The notes beneath the pieces are model-generated. The model ran no database searches. It saw nothing but the letters and a program-made list of their open reading frames with translations, and was not told the DNA's origin. The position numbers and the translations under genes were made by a program. Positions 27,852 to 38,046 of a stretch of DNA of 54,616 nt are shown here, piece after piece. Position 1 is the stretch's first letter. The number at the start of each line of letters is the position of its first letter. Source of the DNA: Bauldia litoralis (GTDB lineage: Bacteria > Pseudomonadota > Alphaproteobacteria > Rhizobiales > Kaistiaceae); assembly GCA_945882315.1 (NCBI GenBank), contig CAMCWB010000021.1, forward strand, positions 1-54,616, in the 5' to 3' direction.

Positions 27852-27876
27852 ATGGGCGCGCGATGCCTCGCGCGCG
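27852..27876 (-). terminator. Hairpin after the ABC permease operon
   Basis: GGCGCGCGA-tgcc-TCGCGCGCGCC lies just beyond the stop codon of the last permease gene (27879). The stem is strong but there is no clear T-run, so termination is inferred from position and structure only. Confidence 0.4.
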
Positions 27877-27878
27877 CC

Positions 27879-28712
27879 TCAAGTCTTGACTGCGCCGGCC
27901 GTGACGCCGGAAACCATGTAGCGCCGGACACCGTAGTAAAGCGCGATCGGCGGGATCGAATAGAGGATCGCCATGGCCATCAGGATCGTCCAGGGCGGAT
28001 CGTCGATGCCGAGGAAGAGCCCGAGCGCCAGCGGGATCGTGGCCCGCTCCGGCGAGGACAGGATCAGGAGCGCGAACAGATATTCGTTCCACGACATGAC
28101 GATCGCCTGCGTGCCGACAGCAATCAGCGCCGGCACCATGAGCGGCAGGTAGATCATGTAGAAAGTCTGCCAGGGCGAGGCGCCGTCGACCCTGGCCGCC
28201 TCGTCGAGCTCGATCGGCAGGCTGTTCGATTGCTGCATCAGAATCCAGATCGCGTAGGGCGCCGTGAAGGCGACGGTCGCCAGGATCAGCGCGGTACGCG
28301 TATCGAGCATCCCGTATTTGCTCATCGTCATGTAGATCGGGATCGCCAGGAAGGCGTTCGGGATCAGGTAGGAGAGCAGCGCCGAGTTGATCACGGTCGG
28401 ACCTGCCGGGGTCCTGAGCCGGCTCACCGCATAGCTGCCGCAGGTCGCGATCAGGAGCACCAGCGCGCAACCGACCCGCGCGCAGATCACGCTGTTGAGA
28501 AGCTGCTGCCAGAAATATTTCAGGAAATAATGGTCCTGCGTCAGCACCGCGATGAAATTGTCGAAGGTCGGATTCTTCGGCATGACGACGCCCATCGCCT
28601 CGCGCCGCGGCGTGAAGGCGAGGAGGACCATGTTGTAGATCGGCAAGCGCGTCCAGATCAGGACGAAGAAGCCGATCAGCAGCAATTGCGCTTCGTGCCG
28701 CGCCTTTCTCAT
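27879..28712 (-). CDS. ABC transporter permease, carbohydrate type (MalG-like)
   Basis: A 277-residue inner-membrane permease with about six spans. The EAA loop is ELDEAARVDGASPWQTFYMI at about residues 167-186, and the MalG-type C-terminal region is present (VMSWNEYLFALLIL, IPPIALYYGVRRYMVSG). It overlaps the upstream permease gene by 4 bp (ATGA at 28709-28712). With that permease, two binding proteins and the divergent ATPase it makes a CUT1-type importer. The substrate is unknown; no sugar-degrading enzymes are next to it. Confidence 0.9.
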   Translation of the reverse strand: MRKARHEAQLLLIGFFVLIWTRLPIYNMVLLAFTPRREAMGVVMPKNPTFDNFIAVLTQDHYFLKYFWQQLLNSVICARVGCALVLLIATCGSYAVSRLRTPAGPTVINSALLSYLIPNAFLAIPIYMTMSKYGMLDTRTALILATVAFTAPYAIWILMQQSNSLPIELDEAARVDGASPWQTFYMIYLPLMVPALIAVGTQAIVMSWNEYLFALLILSSPERATIPLALGLFLGIDDPPWTILMAMAILYSIPPIALYYGVRRYMVSGVTAGAVKT

Positions 28713-29593
28713 GCGTCGTGACCCTTTTTGAGCTGCTGCAGCATGTAGAACACGATCGGGATCATGATCGGTATCGCCGTCAACACCACAGCGACGCCGG
28801 TATTGAGGTCGTGCGCATGGAAGGCGTAGCGGAGGCCGACCGTGCCCAGCGTATGGGTGGCGTCATACGGCCCACCGCCGGTCATCAGGTAGATCGAGTT
28901 GAACTCGCCGAGCGCCCAGATCGAGCCGAGAACCGTCGCGGCGATGTAGAGCTTCTTGACGCCCGGCCAGGTGATGAAACGGAAGCGCTGCCAGCCGTTG
29001 GCGCCGTCGATCTCGGCCGCCTCGTAGAGATCCTTGGAGATCGCGAGCCGACCGGCGAGGAGCACGAATCCCCAGAACGGCATGTGGCGCCAGACGGACA
29101 CATAGACGACCTAGCCCATCGCGAAATTCGGATCGGTGAGCCACGGCGGCTCGATGCGGAACCAGTACCACAGCACCGAATTGACCATGCCCCAATCGGG
29201 ATTGAGCATCCACCGCACCGAAAGGATGCTGGCCGTCGCCGGAATCACATAGGGCAGGATGAAGATGACGCTCAGGAAGCGAATCCAGCGTCGCTCGTGG
29301 ACGAAGAAGCCCGACAGGAGGAGAGCCATCGCCATCTGGATGTTCACCGAGGCGCCGACGAAGACGAGCGTATTCTTGACCGTGCGGAGATAGATTGGAT
29401 CGTTCCAGAGCTTGACGTAGCTCTCCGGGTCCGACCCGAGCCAGAAGCCATAGGCGATCGGGAAGAACACGAAGAGGCTGAAGACGACGAAATAGGGGAT
29501 GAGGAAAATATATCCCCATGCGATAGCGGAAATGAACGAGGAAGGGACCGACCCCACCCTGGGTCTGATTGCATCGGCGGCGAGATCGGCCAT
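28709..29593 (-). pseudogene. ABC transporter permease (MalF-like) with an in-frame TAG
   Basis: A 294-codon frame, intact except for a TAG at codon 161 (29111-29113) in the context DPNFAMG*VVYVSVW. The first part has the MalF-type N-terminus (PYFVVFSLFVFFPIAYGFWL, then FILPYVIPATASILSVRWML). After the stop come the remaining spans and the EAA loop DLYEAAEIDGANGWQRFRFI. Both parts are full-quality family sequence in one frame, so a single change is enough to explain the break. If the stop is real, the importer lacks one permease unless the amber codon is read through. A GTG at 29101 could restart a C-terminal fragment, but this would lack half the membrane domain. Confidence 0.85.
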
Positions 29594-29624
29594 TGGCGTT
29601 TCCTCGAACTTATTTTTTCGTCGC

Positions 29625-30986
29625 TTACTTCGTCAGTTCCTTGAGGCGGACGAACAATTCGTCGACCGCCGCACCGGCTTCCCACTTGTCGACCAGGACG
29701 CGGCCCATGGCACGGCCCCAGACGTTTTCGGCGTTGGCCGCCGAGAGCTTGTAATTGTAGTGGTTCGGGAAGCGCTCGATTTTGCCCGACTTGTACTTCT
29801 CCTGATAGTCGAGATAGGAGGCGTGGCGATGCGGGTCGTCCTTGCTCGTCCAGAACGCCGACTCGCCGACCGCCTTCAGTGACGGGAACACCTGGCCGAG
29901 CGAGGCGTCGTTATATTCCTGCATGTTCTCGACCTTCGAGAAGAAGGCGACAAACTTTTTGCCCGCCTCGGCATTGTCGGCGTCCTTGAACACGACCATC
30001 GACCGCGTCTGCGACGGGTTGGCGACCGGATTGCCGTCGGCGCCGTGCGGGTAGCCGAGCGTGCCGGTCTCCTTGAAATAGACGTCCGGCTCGCCATCAT
30101 CGAGATAGCGATTGATGATCGAGGAGCTCGCCACCGAGGTGATGGCAATCGACTTGTTGTGGAAGTAGGTGTTGTTGTCCTCGTTCGTCCACGTCGTCAC
30201 GCTGTCGGGCGTGCAGCCGCGGTTATAGAGGCTTGCCCAATGCTCGACGGCTTTGATGAAGCCCTCGCGCACCTTCGGATCGTCGATCAGGAGCTCGCCT
30301 TCCGGCGTGATCCATTGGACGTTGTAGGCGGAGAGCTCGACGAAGAACGGGAAATAGACGTCCGCCGAGTTCGAGTTGCCCGACATCGCCTGGCCGACCG
30401 CGTTGACGCGCAGGCCGGCATCCTGGAGCTTGGTCTGGACATCGTCGCACCAGAAATTCCAGAAGCCGTCCCAATCCTTCGGAATGTCGGCCTCGGTCTT
30501 GCCGGCCTGCTCAAGCATGGTCTTCCAGTAGTTGAAGTTGCGAAGATTCTGCCCGAGCGGGAAGGCGTAGAGCGCGCGCTTGCCGGTCGTGTTGTTGTAG
30601 AAGGTCGCGCCGGTCAGCGCCGGCTCGTAGAACTCGGCCTCGCGGCCGGCGACGATATCGGTCAGTTCGACGAGCTTGTCCTCATAGGCCCATTTCGGCG
30701 AGGCGACCGCGTCATAGGACGTGCCGAAGGCCGCATCGGGCGGATCGCCCGCCTCGACCGCCGCCGGCGTCTTGGTGTTGAGGTCGCCCGAGCTGAAGAA
30801 GCTGACGGTGACGGCGACGCCGGTCTCGTCGGTGAAGCGCTTGGCGATCTCGAGGACCTTGTCCTCATCCTGCTGGTAGTCGGGCTTCGTCCACCAGACA
30901 TCGATCGACTCCTGCGCGACGGCGACGGTCCCACCGACCCCGAGCGCCAGCGTCGCCGCTGACAGACTTAAGAATAGTCTTCTCAT
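29625..30986 (-). CDS. ABC transporter extracellular binding protein, carbohydrate type (copy 1)
   Basis: A 453-residue periplasmic binding protein. A signal peptide (RRLFLSLSAATLALGVGGTVAVA, cleavage after about residue 24) precedes a two-lobed sugar-binding-protein fold. Recognisable segments are DVWWTKPDYQQDEDKVLEI, TNEDNNTYFHNKSIAITSVAS and NAENVWGRAMGRVL. It is a close paralogue of the protein encoded just upstream at 31093-32451, with long identical blocks (for example SVTTWTNEDNNTYFHNKSI). It is transcribed with the permeases. Ligand unknown. The start follows GAGAGGAAACCAAC. Confidence 0.9.
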   Translation of the reverse strand: MRRLFLSLSAATLALGVGGTVAVAQESIDVWWTKPDYQQDEDKVLEIAKRFTDETGVAVTVSFFSSGDLNTKTPAAVEAGDPPDAAFGTSYDAVASPKWAYEDKLVELTDIVAGREAEFYEPALTGATFYNNTTGKRALYAFPLGQNLRNFNYWKTMLEQAGKTEADIPKDWDGFWNFWCDDVQTKLQDAGLRVNAVGQAMSGNSNSADVYFPFFVELSAYNVQWITPEGELLIDDPKVREGFIKAVEHWASLYNRGCTPDSVTTWTNEDNNTYFHNKSIAITSVASSSIINRYLDDGEPDVYFKETGTLGYPHGADGNPVANPSQTRSMVVFKDADNAEAGKKFVAFFSKVENMQEYNDASLGQVFPSLKAVGESAFWTSKDDPHRHASYLDYQEKYKSGKIERFPNHYNYKLSAANAENVWGRAMGRVLVDKWEAGAAVDELFVRLKELTK

Positions 30987-31043
30987 GTTGGTTTCCTCTC
31001 CCTGGGTACGTTTCCTGGCGTTTCATTTTTGTTTTTTGAAAGT

Positions 31044-31070
31044 GCCGAAGGGGCTTTTCGCCCCTCCGGC
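31044..31070 (-). terminator. Hairpin between the two binding-protein genes
   Basis: GCCGaAGGGGC-ttttc-GCCCCTcCGGC is an 11-bp stem with one mismatch, in the 106-bp gap between the tandem binding-protein genes. There is no T-run on the minus strand. As in other binding-protein operons, it may protect the upstream mRNA or limit read-through into downstream genes. Confidence 0.45.
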
Positions 31071-31092
31071 CGCAGTGCGTTGACTGCGTTTT

Positions 31093-32451
31093 CTACTTCG
31101 TCAGTTCCGTGAGACGGGCGAAGAGCAGATCGACCGCATCGCCGACGGGCATCTTGTCGACGATGATCTTGCCCATCGTCTGTCCCCAGACATTCTCGGC
31201 GTTGGCCGCCGAAAGGCCGGGCGCAAAGTGGTTGGGGAAACGGATGATGCGGTCCGACGCCAGCGCCGTCTTGTAGTTCTGGTAGGTGGCGTATTTGTGC
31301 GGGTCCTTGGAATCCGTCCAGAACGGGGTCTCGCCGACCGCCGCGAGCGACGGAAACACTTGGCCGTTGGAGACCTCGTTGTACTTCTCCATATTTTCCT
31401 TGCTACTGAAGAAGCCGATGAACTTCTTGGCGCCCTCGACATTCTTCGCAGCCTTGGGAACGATCACCGAGTGGGTCTGCGAGACGTTGCCGACCGGCTT
31501 GCCGTCCGGCGCGTTCGGATAGCCCATCGTCCGCGTCTCGTTGAAATAGACCTCGTCGTCGCCGTCATCGAGATAGCGGTTGACGATCGACAGGCTGGCC
31601 ACCGAGGTGAGCACGATCGACTTGTTGTGGAAGTAGGTGTTGTTGTCCTCGTTCGTCCAGGTCGTCACGCTGTCCGGCACGCAGCCGCGCGTGTAGAGCC
31701 CGGTGAAGTGCTCATAGGCCTTGATGAAGCCGTCGCGCACCGCCGGGTCGTCGAGCTTTAATTTGCCCGTATCCTCGTCGATCCATTTGACGCCATAGGC
31801 GGCCAGCTCGACATAGAAAGGATGGTAGGTATCGCTGCCGCCGGCATGGCCCGACATGGCCTGCCCGACCGCGTTGACACGCTGGCCGGCGTCCTGGAGC
31901 TTGGTCTGGACGTCGCCGCACCAGAAGTCCCAGAAAGCGTCCCATTCCTTCGGAATATCGGCTTCGGTGTAGCCGGCTTCCTCGAGCATGGGCTTCCAGT
32001 AGTTGAAGATCCGCAGCACCTGGCCGAGCGGGAAGCCGTAGAGCGCCTTCTTGCCGGTGACGCCGTTCAGGAAGGTGGCGCCGTTCAGCGCCGGAGCATT
32101 GAATTCCGCCTCGCGGCCGGCGATGATTTCGGAGAGATCGACGAGCTGGTCGTCATAGGCCCATTTCGGCGAGCTCGTGGAATCGAAGGTCGCGCCGAAG
32201 GCGATGTCAGGCGTGTCGCCGGCGCCGATCGCCGCCGTCGTCTTGGTGATCATGTCGCCCGACGAGAAGTAGCTCGCCTCGACGGCGATCCCCGTCTCCG
32301 CGGTGAACTTCTTGCCCAGCTCGACGAGGAATTCCTCCTCCGAGGCGTAGTCGGGCTTGGTCCACCAGATGGTCACACTCTCCTGCGCGTGAGCCGCCGC
32401 GACGCCGAATGACAGCGCGGATGCCAGCGTCAGTCTGATAAGCCGTTTCAT
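31093..32451 (-). CDS. ABC transporter extracellular binding protein, carbohydrate type (copy 2)
   Basis: A 452-residue paralogue of the copy-1 protein. A signal peptide (KRLIRLTLASALSFGVAAAHA) is followed by QESVTIWWTKPDYASEEEFL. The two copies share the same domain layout and end almost identically (ELTK). Differences are spread over the whole length, so they are an old duplication or paired acquisition and not a recent tandem repeat. Two binding proteins served by one permease pair may widen substrate range. The ATG at 32451 follows GGGAGGATCGTGC; an upstream ATG at 32520 lacks homology. Stop is TAG. Confidence 0.9.
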   Translation of the reverse strand: MKRLIRLTLASALSFGVAAAHAQESVTIWWTKPDYASEEEFLVELGKKFTAETGIAVEASYFSSGDMITKTTAAIGAGDTPDIAFGATFDSTSSPKWAYDDQLVDLSEIIAGREAEFNAPALNGATFLNGVTGKKALYGFPLGQVLRIFNYWKPMLEEAGYTEADIPKEWDAFWDFWCGDVQTKLQDAGQRVNAVGQAMSGHAGGSDTYHPFYVELAAYGVKWIDEDTGKLKLDDPAVRDGFIKAYEHFTGLYTRGCVPDSVTTWTNEDNNTYFHNKSIVLTSVASLSIVNRYLDDGDDEVYFNETRTMGYPNAPDGKPVGNVSQTHSVIVPKAAKNVEGAKKFIGFFSSKENMEKYNEVSNGQVFPSLAAVGETPFWTDSKDPHKYATYQNYKTALASDRIIRFPNHFAPGLSAANAENVWGQTMGKIIVDKMPVGDAVDLLFARLTELTK

Positions 32452-32551
32452 GCACGATCCTCCCAGTTCGTTTCTGACTCGGAAAATTTTTTGGTCGCAG
32501 TACGGACGCTCGTGCCCCACGAACGGGACACGAGTCGGCAGTTCTTTTCGA

Positions 32552-33607
32552 TCAGGCGTAGACCGGCTTGAACCTCTGGACGCGGCGGCCGGTCAGGGTC
32601 TCGCCGACATAAAGATTGTCCTTGGAATCGATGGCGATCGTGTGCCCGTGGGTGAACGCCCCGAGCTGGTGGCCGGTACGGCCGTAGGTGTAGACGATCT
32701 CGCCGCTGGCATGGTCGATGATGTGGAACTGCTCGTTGCGACCATCCTGCATGTAGATGTAGCGCTGCTCGGGATCGTTCGAGAAGACCATGGTCCAGGC
32801 GGTGCCGCGTCCGTCCGGCAGCTTCGGGCGCCCGACGCGCGTCCAGATGTTGCGCACGAAGGTGCCGTCCTTCTTGTAGACATGGATGCGGTTGCCCCAG
32901 CGGTCGCAGATGTAGAGCAGGCCTTCCTTGCTGATGACGACGTCGTGGACGACGTTGGCGAAGCACCAGGGCGCGCCCGCCTCGATCTCCTCGACCGTGC
33001 CCTGGCGGCCCCACTGGCGAACATATTTGGCATTCTCGTCGAACTCGACGAGGCGGCGGTTGCCATAGCCGTCGGCGACATAGAAATGATCGTTGGTCGG
33101 GTCGACAGCGACGGCACAGGGCTTGAAGAAGCGGTCCTTGGCCGAATTCAGCGCGTATCCCTTGATCGAACCGTCATGCGAATCGTAGACGCCGCGGTCG
33201 CCGATCTTGAACAGGAAGTTGCCGTCCTTGTCGTATTTGTGGATTTGTCCGTCGAGCTGCCCAGGGATCCAGATATTCCCCTTGTAGTCGATGTTCAGCC
33301 GTTCCGGCTTGATCGGCAGGTCCTTCTTGTCGCCCCATGATTTGACGACATTACCGTCGATGTCGAAGACCACGACCATCGGCGCCGCAACCGAGATCTC
33401 CGCTTCTTCTTCCGTGAGATCCTGGCGCTGGCAGACGACGATCTTGTCGTCCTTGGTGACGGCGACGCCGCCGCACTGACCGAAGGTCCACGTCTCCGGC
33501 AACGGCTTCGGCCAGGTCGGGTCGACTTCGTAGCGCAGCACCGGCGATTTGGGCTTCGCGCCTGATCCGCCCTCGGCCTTCTCCCGCGTGAATTCGGTCT
33601 GCGTCAT
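32552..33607 (-). CDS. NHL-repeat six-bladed beta-propeller protein
   Basis: A 351-residue protein made of NHL-type repeats: PERLNIDYKGNIWIPGQLDG, FKPCAVAVDPTNDHFYVADG, VHDVVISKEGLLYICDRWGN and GHTIAIDSKDNLYVGETLTG. It has no evident signal peptide, so it is probably cytoplasmic. Family members include the beta-propellers related to the lyase domain of peptidyl-glycine amidating enzyme and some lactonases; catalysis cannot be assigned. It is the first gene of the binding-protein/permease operon, so it may act on the imported compound. The start follows GGGAGGATCAG. Stop is TGA. Confidence 0.8.
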   Translation of the reverse strand: MTQTEFTREKAEGGSGAKPKSPVLRYEVDPTWPKPLPETWTFGQCGGVAVTKDDKIVVCQRQDLTEEEAEISVAAPMVVVFDIDGNVVKSWGDKKDLPIKPERLNIDYKGNIWIPGQLDGQIHKYDKDGNFLFKIGDRGVYDSHDGSIKGYALNSAKDRFFKPCAVAVDPTNDHFYVADGYGNRRLVEFDENAKYVRQWGRQGTVEEIEAGAPWCFANVVHDVVISKEGLLYICDRWGNRIHVYKKDGTFVRNIWTRVGRPKLPDGRGTAWTMVFSNDPEQRYIYMQDGRNEQFHIIDHASGEIVYTYGRTGHQLGAFTHGHTIAIDSKDNLYVGETLTGRRVQRFKPVYA

Positions 33608-33954
33608 CTGATCCTCCCACCGATTTTTCGTTCTTATCGTTTTCGTCCTGGATCGGGCGCAATGTCGGATGCGTCAGCGCGAGCCGCTGCAGATGTCTCC
33701 CTCGACGCGTCCGGAAAAAATGTCGTGGTGGAGATTCATTCCGTCGCGCGCGCAACGCACGTCTTCCAGCCGGACGCTCCGAACTCCACCCATTGGCGCC
33801 TCTGTAGCCGTTTCTTGATGACGGCTATTTGCCCTCGACGAATGCATGATACTAAATTATGAATTCACTTCGTCAGCCGGCAAACGTGCGTGGACACGAA
33901 CGAAAAATAATCACGCACGGCCGGTTGGGAGTTGCGCCGCAGGGAGGGACGAAC
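33608..33954. other. Divergent promoter region between the NHL protein and the ABC ATPase (347 bp)
   Basis: No gene is seen. It contains an AT-rich patch (about 33841-33865, ATGATACTAAATTATG) that may hold a promoter for the ATPase gene, and the Shine-Dalgarno sequences of both divergent genes. I found no convincing operator palindrome; the GntR gene downstream of the ATPase is the likely regulator. Confidence 0.4.
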
Positions 33955-35016
<1,062 letters not shown>

Positions 35017-35151
35017 CCGGACCGGCCGCCGAACGCGACCGGATGCCGCTGCCGGCGGGTTTTCCTTCCCGCCCGGCAGGGATATCTTTCGATTCGCGTA
35101 ACTTGCCTCGCCTGCCCGATTGTCGACGGTCTCCCCGAGAGGATGGTCGTA

Positions 35152-35835
35152 ATGGTTGAAGTAGCCGTGATCGCCCGGAAGAGCCTCCACGGAGAGCTCG
35201 TGTCGCTACTCCGCGACATGATCCTCGACGGCGAGTTGAAGCCCGGCGACAAAATCCCCGAGCAGGCGCTGTGCGCCCGCTTCGGCGTCTCCCGCACGCC
35301 GCTCCGCGAGGCGACGAAGGTCCTGGCGTCGGAAGGGCTGGTGCAGCTCCTGCCGAGCCGTGGCGCCATGGTGGCGCGGATCACCAATGCCGAGATCGAG
35401 GAGCTCTTCCCGATCATGGGCGCTCTCGAAGGCCTCGCCGGCGAGCTTGCCTGCAAGCAGGCGACCGAAGCCGAGGTCGCCGCGATCCGCGCGATGCACG
35501 ACGAAATGGTCGGCTGCTACCGGCGCAACGAATATGCCGCCTATGCCAAGCTCAACCGCGCCATCCACGAGGCCTTCTTCACGGCGGCGCGCAGCCCCGT
35601 CCTGTCGAATTATTTCGGCAACCTCATCGTCCGCACCCATGCCATCCGCTTCGTGGCGCGCAAGTCGCTGGAGCGCTGGCGCGAGGCGGTCGAGGACCAC
35701 GAGAAGATGATGGCGGCGCTGGAAGCCCGCGACGGCCACCTGCTCGGCGAACTGCTGCGCGAGCATCTCCGCCACAAGATCGGCATGGTCAACGAAGCGA
35801 TGGCCGCGCTCTCCTCGATGGAAGCGGCCGAGTAG
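35152..35835 (+). CDS. GntR-family transcriptional regulator, FCD type
   Basis: A 227-residue FadR-subfamily regulator. The winged helix is at about residues 10-70 (LKPGDKIPEQALCARFGVSR, then TPLREATKVLASEGLVQLLP and SRGAMVARI). The all-helical FCD effector domain follows, with metal-site candidates in the region NRAIHEAFFTAA and a C-terminal His in DHEKMMAAL. It follows the ABC ATPase gene on the same strand and probably regulates the divergent importer operon. I use the ATG at 35152, with GAGAGG upstream; an ATG at 35143 is too close to that site. Stop is TAG. Confidence 0.85.
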   Translation: MVEVAVIARKSLHGELVSLLRDMILDGELKPGDKIPEQALCARFGVSRTPLREATKVLASEGLVQLLPSRGAMVARITNAEIEELFPIMGALEGLAGELACKQATEAEVAAIRAMHDEMVGCYRRNEYAAYAKLNRAIHEAFFTAARSPVLSNYFGNLIVRTHAIRFVARKSLERWREAVEDHEKMMAALEARDGHLLGELLREHLRHKIGMVNEAMAALSSMEAAE

Positions 35836-35863
35836 TCCCGGAGCTGCGGTCCAACACTCTGCC

Positions 35864-35892
35864 GTCATCGGCGGGCTTGACCCGCCGATGAC
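35864..35892. terminator. Perfect 12-bp hairpin between convergent genes
   Basis: GTCATCGGCGGG-cttga-CCCGCCGATGAC lies between the convergent GntR and SDR genes. The GTCAT...GGG-cttga-CCC...ATGAC form is a common short intergenic repeat in alphaproteobacteria and probably also serves as a bidirectional terminator. Confidence 0.6.
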
Positions 35893-35942
35893 GCCGAGGT
35901 GGGCGGTCAGGCCGGACGCCACGTCACTCGTGCTACGCGCAA

Positions 35943-36695
35943 TCACACCGCCGTATAGCCACCGTCGATCAGGAGATCGGCGCCGGTCATGAAGGAGGAT
36001 TCGTCGCTGGCGAGGAACACCGCGCCGGTGGCGATCTCGTTGGGCGCGCCGAGCCGCCCGGTGAGCGTATGGTGCGAGGCCCGCGCCGCTTCGACCGTGT
36101 CGAAGTTCTTGAGGTAGCGGCCGGTCTCGACCGGGCCCGGCGACAGCGTGTTGACGCGGATGTTCTGCGCCGCGTGATCGAGCGCCATCGCCTTGGCGAG
36201 ATTGACCAGCGCGCCCTTGGCGGCGCAGTACCAGGGCCGTCCCGGCCGGGCGACGCGGGCAAGCTGCGAGGCGACCAGGATGATCGAGCCGCCGCCGCCG
36301 GCATCCATCACCGGAATCGCATGTTTGGACAGCAGGAAGGCGCTGTCCAGATTGACCTCCATCGTCCGCCGCCAGTCCTTGTGCGAGATCTCGGTGAGCG
36401 GCGCCAACGGCAAGTCGTAGACGGCGTTGCTGAACAGGATGTCGAGCCGGCCGAAGCGGCTCTTCGCCATCTCGACGGCCTTGATCGCCGTCTCCTCCAG
36501 CGCGACGTCGGCGGCAAACGCGACGGCCTTGCCGCCGGCCGCCGTGACCGCCTGGACGGTCTCCTCCAGCGCCTCCGCATTGATATCGACGCAGATGACC
36601 GCGGCGCCTTCCGCGGCGAAGAGCCGGCTGGTGGCACCGCCGATGCCGCCGCCGGCACCGGTCACGATCGCAACTTTTCCTTGAAGACGAGCCAA
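35943..36695 (-). CDS. Short-chain dehydrogenase/reductase (SDR)
   Basis: A 250-residue classical SDR. Cofactor motif IVTGAGGGIGGATSRLFA is at residues 10-27, acidic D in VICVDINAEA (prefers NAD(H)), catalytic Ser in ILVASQLARVA and Tyr/Lys in WYCAAKGALVNLAKA. The usual NNAG motif is altered to SNAVYD. The C-terminus GADLLIDGGYTAV is typical. The start codon is TTG at 36695, preceded by GGGAGGAATCA; no ATG fits. It is transcribed toward the GntR gene and may act on the importer's substrate. Stop is TGA. Confidence 0.88.
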   Translation of the reverse strand: MARLQGKVAIVTGAGGGIGGATSRLFAAEGAAVICVDINAEALEETVQAVTAAGGKAVAFAADVALEETAIKAVEMAKSRFGRLDILFSNAVYDLPLAPLTEISHKDWRRTMEVNLDSAFLLSKHAIPVMDAGGGGSIILVASQLARVARPGRPWYCAAKGALVNLAKAMALDHAAQNIRVNTLSPGPVETGRYLKNFDTVEAARASHHTLTGRLGAPNEIATGAVFLASDESSFMTGADLLIDGGYTAV

Positions 36696-36803
36696 TGATT
36701 CCTCCCGAAACCGAACAAGCGCTCGGGGCCTCTGCAGCGAGGCCCGAACTGCAGATGTTTGGTAATCGATCGACGGCGGTTGAGCGAGGGATTTTCTCGG
36801 ATG

Positions 36804-36888
36804 GTAGGGCGGATTAGCGAAGCGTAATCCGCCGCGGGAGAGCCAGCGATGCAGACGGCGGATTACGCCTTCGGCTAATCCGCCCTAC
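36804..36888. repeat. Intergenic palindromic repeat, family B, copy 2
   Basis: The ends GTAGGGCGGATTAGCG and GCTAATCCGCCCTAC are inverted, with internal CGTAATCCGCC and GGCGGATTACGC. Same family as 14761-14852. It lies between the SDR gene and the terminator of the broken binding-protein gene. Confidence 0.85.
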
Positions 36889-36902
36889 ACGACTTGCCCC
36901 AT

Positions 36903-36934
36903 AAAAAATGCCGGGCGAATGGCTTCGCCCGGCA
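36903..36934 (-). terminator. Intrinsic terminator of the SsuA/TauA-like gene
   Basis: On the minus strand, GCCGGGCGAA-gcca-TTCGCCCGGC is a 10-bp perfect stem followed directly by ATTTTTTAT. This is the clearest Rho-independent terminator in the window. It begins 25 bp after the stop codon at 36959. Confidence 0.85.
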
Positions 36935-36958
36935 GGTTTCGTGGATGAAGATGAGAGG

Positions 36959-38046
36959 TTACGGGAGCATGATCTCCGCGTTCTCTTTCTGCCACTTTTT
37001 GAGACCGGCCTTCACTTCTTCGGTCGTATAGTCGTTGGCGCCGGCGATGAAGGAGTCGTCGATGAATGTCTTGGGGTCGACCTCGGCCTTGAGCTCGCTG
37101 AGCTTGACGTAGGGCGGCTGGATGCCGGCCCAGACGTCGGGTTGCGGCTCACCGCGCAGGCGGGTGCGGACCAGCGTCGTCTGGTAGGCCGCCGTGTCGA
37201 GGAGCTTGTAGCCCGCAGGTAGGTTTTCCCACTGGTCGGGGCGCACCTTCTTAGCGATCGAGGCGACCGTCTTGTAGCCGAGCAGGCCGGCATTGTTGGC
37301 CATCGAATAGGCCTTCAGGAAGCGCGTGACCTTGTCGCGCAGCTCTTCCTTGCGCTCGTTCAGGATGACGAAGACGTTGCCGGGGTTTTCCGACGCCGCC
37401 GACGGCGTGATGTTGCGCAGCTTCATGCCGGCGGACTCGATGCCGTTGATGTCGTTGCCGCCGCCGGCAAAGGCGTCGATCGTGCCGTCCTGGAGCGACT
37501 TGGCGAGCACCGGGCCGGAATCGCCGACGACGGCCGTCTTCACGTCGTCGATCGTCAGGCCGACGAAATCGAGGATGATCTGCAGCGTACCCTGGTCGCG
37601 GTCGCCGGCAAGACCGATCGTCTTGCCCTTCAGCTCGGACAGGCTCTGGATCGGGCTGTCCGCCCGGACGCTGACGCGATCCGGGGCATACTGCATGACC
37701 TCGTAGATCACCGAGATCGGCTGGCCGGCATTGACCGCCTGCAGCACCTGGGTCGAGTCGAGCATGATCAGGTCGACTTGCTTGTTGACCAGGAAGGCGA
37801 CGAACGGAACCGTCGTGTCGCCGCCATTGTCGTAGGTGACCTCGAGGCCCTGGTCCTTGTAGAAGCCGAGTTCCTCGGCGACGAAGGCCGCATAGGTCGA
37901 CGTCGCGGCGACGTCGCGGCGACGTTCGGCGTCAGAAGATGGACCTTGTCGAGTTCCTGGGCTTGCGCCCCCACACCGAACGTCAAGGCGACGCTGGCTA
38001 CCGCTGCCCCCATAAGACGGCGAGCGAAATCATTTCGCACTTTCAT
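36959..38046 (-). pseudogene. SsuA/TauA-like ABC binding protein, frameshifted by an 11-bp tandem duplication
   Basis: Removing one copy of an 11-bp direct repeat (CGTCGCGGCGA at 37901-37911 and 37912-37922) restores a 358-residue binding protein. It would have signal peptide RRLMGAAVASVALTFGVGAQA, then LDKVHLLTPNVAATSTYAAF, EELGFYKDQGLEVTYDNGGD and VDLIMLDSTQVLQAVNAGQP. The fold is the NMT1/SsuA type, for uptake of sulfonates, nitrate-like or aromatic compounds. No permease or ATPase partner is next to it. With the duplication, translation leaves the frame after about 47 residues. An ATG at 37765 cannot rescue export. Confidence 0.88.

Noticed and set aside
29111-29113. Pyrrolysine at the in-frame TAG codons
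   Set aside because: None of the four genes is a methylamine methyltransferase, and no pyl genes are in the window.
30986-31093. The two tandem binding-protein genes as an assembly duplication
   Set aside because: The copies differ throughout their length and have different signal peptides, so they are genuine paralogues.
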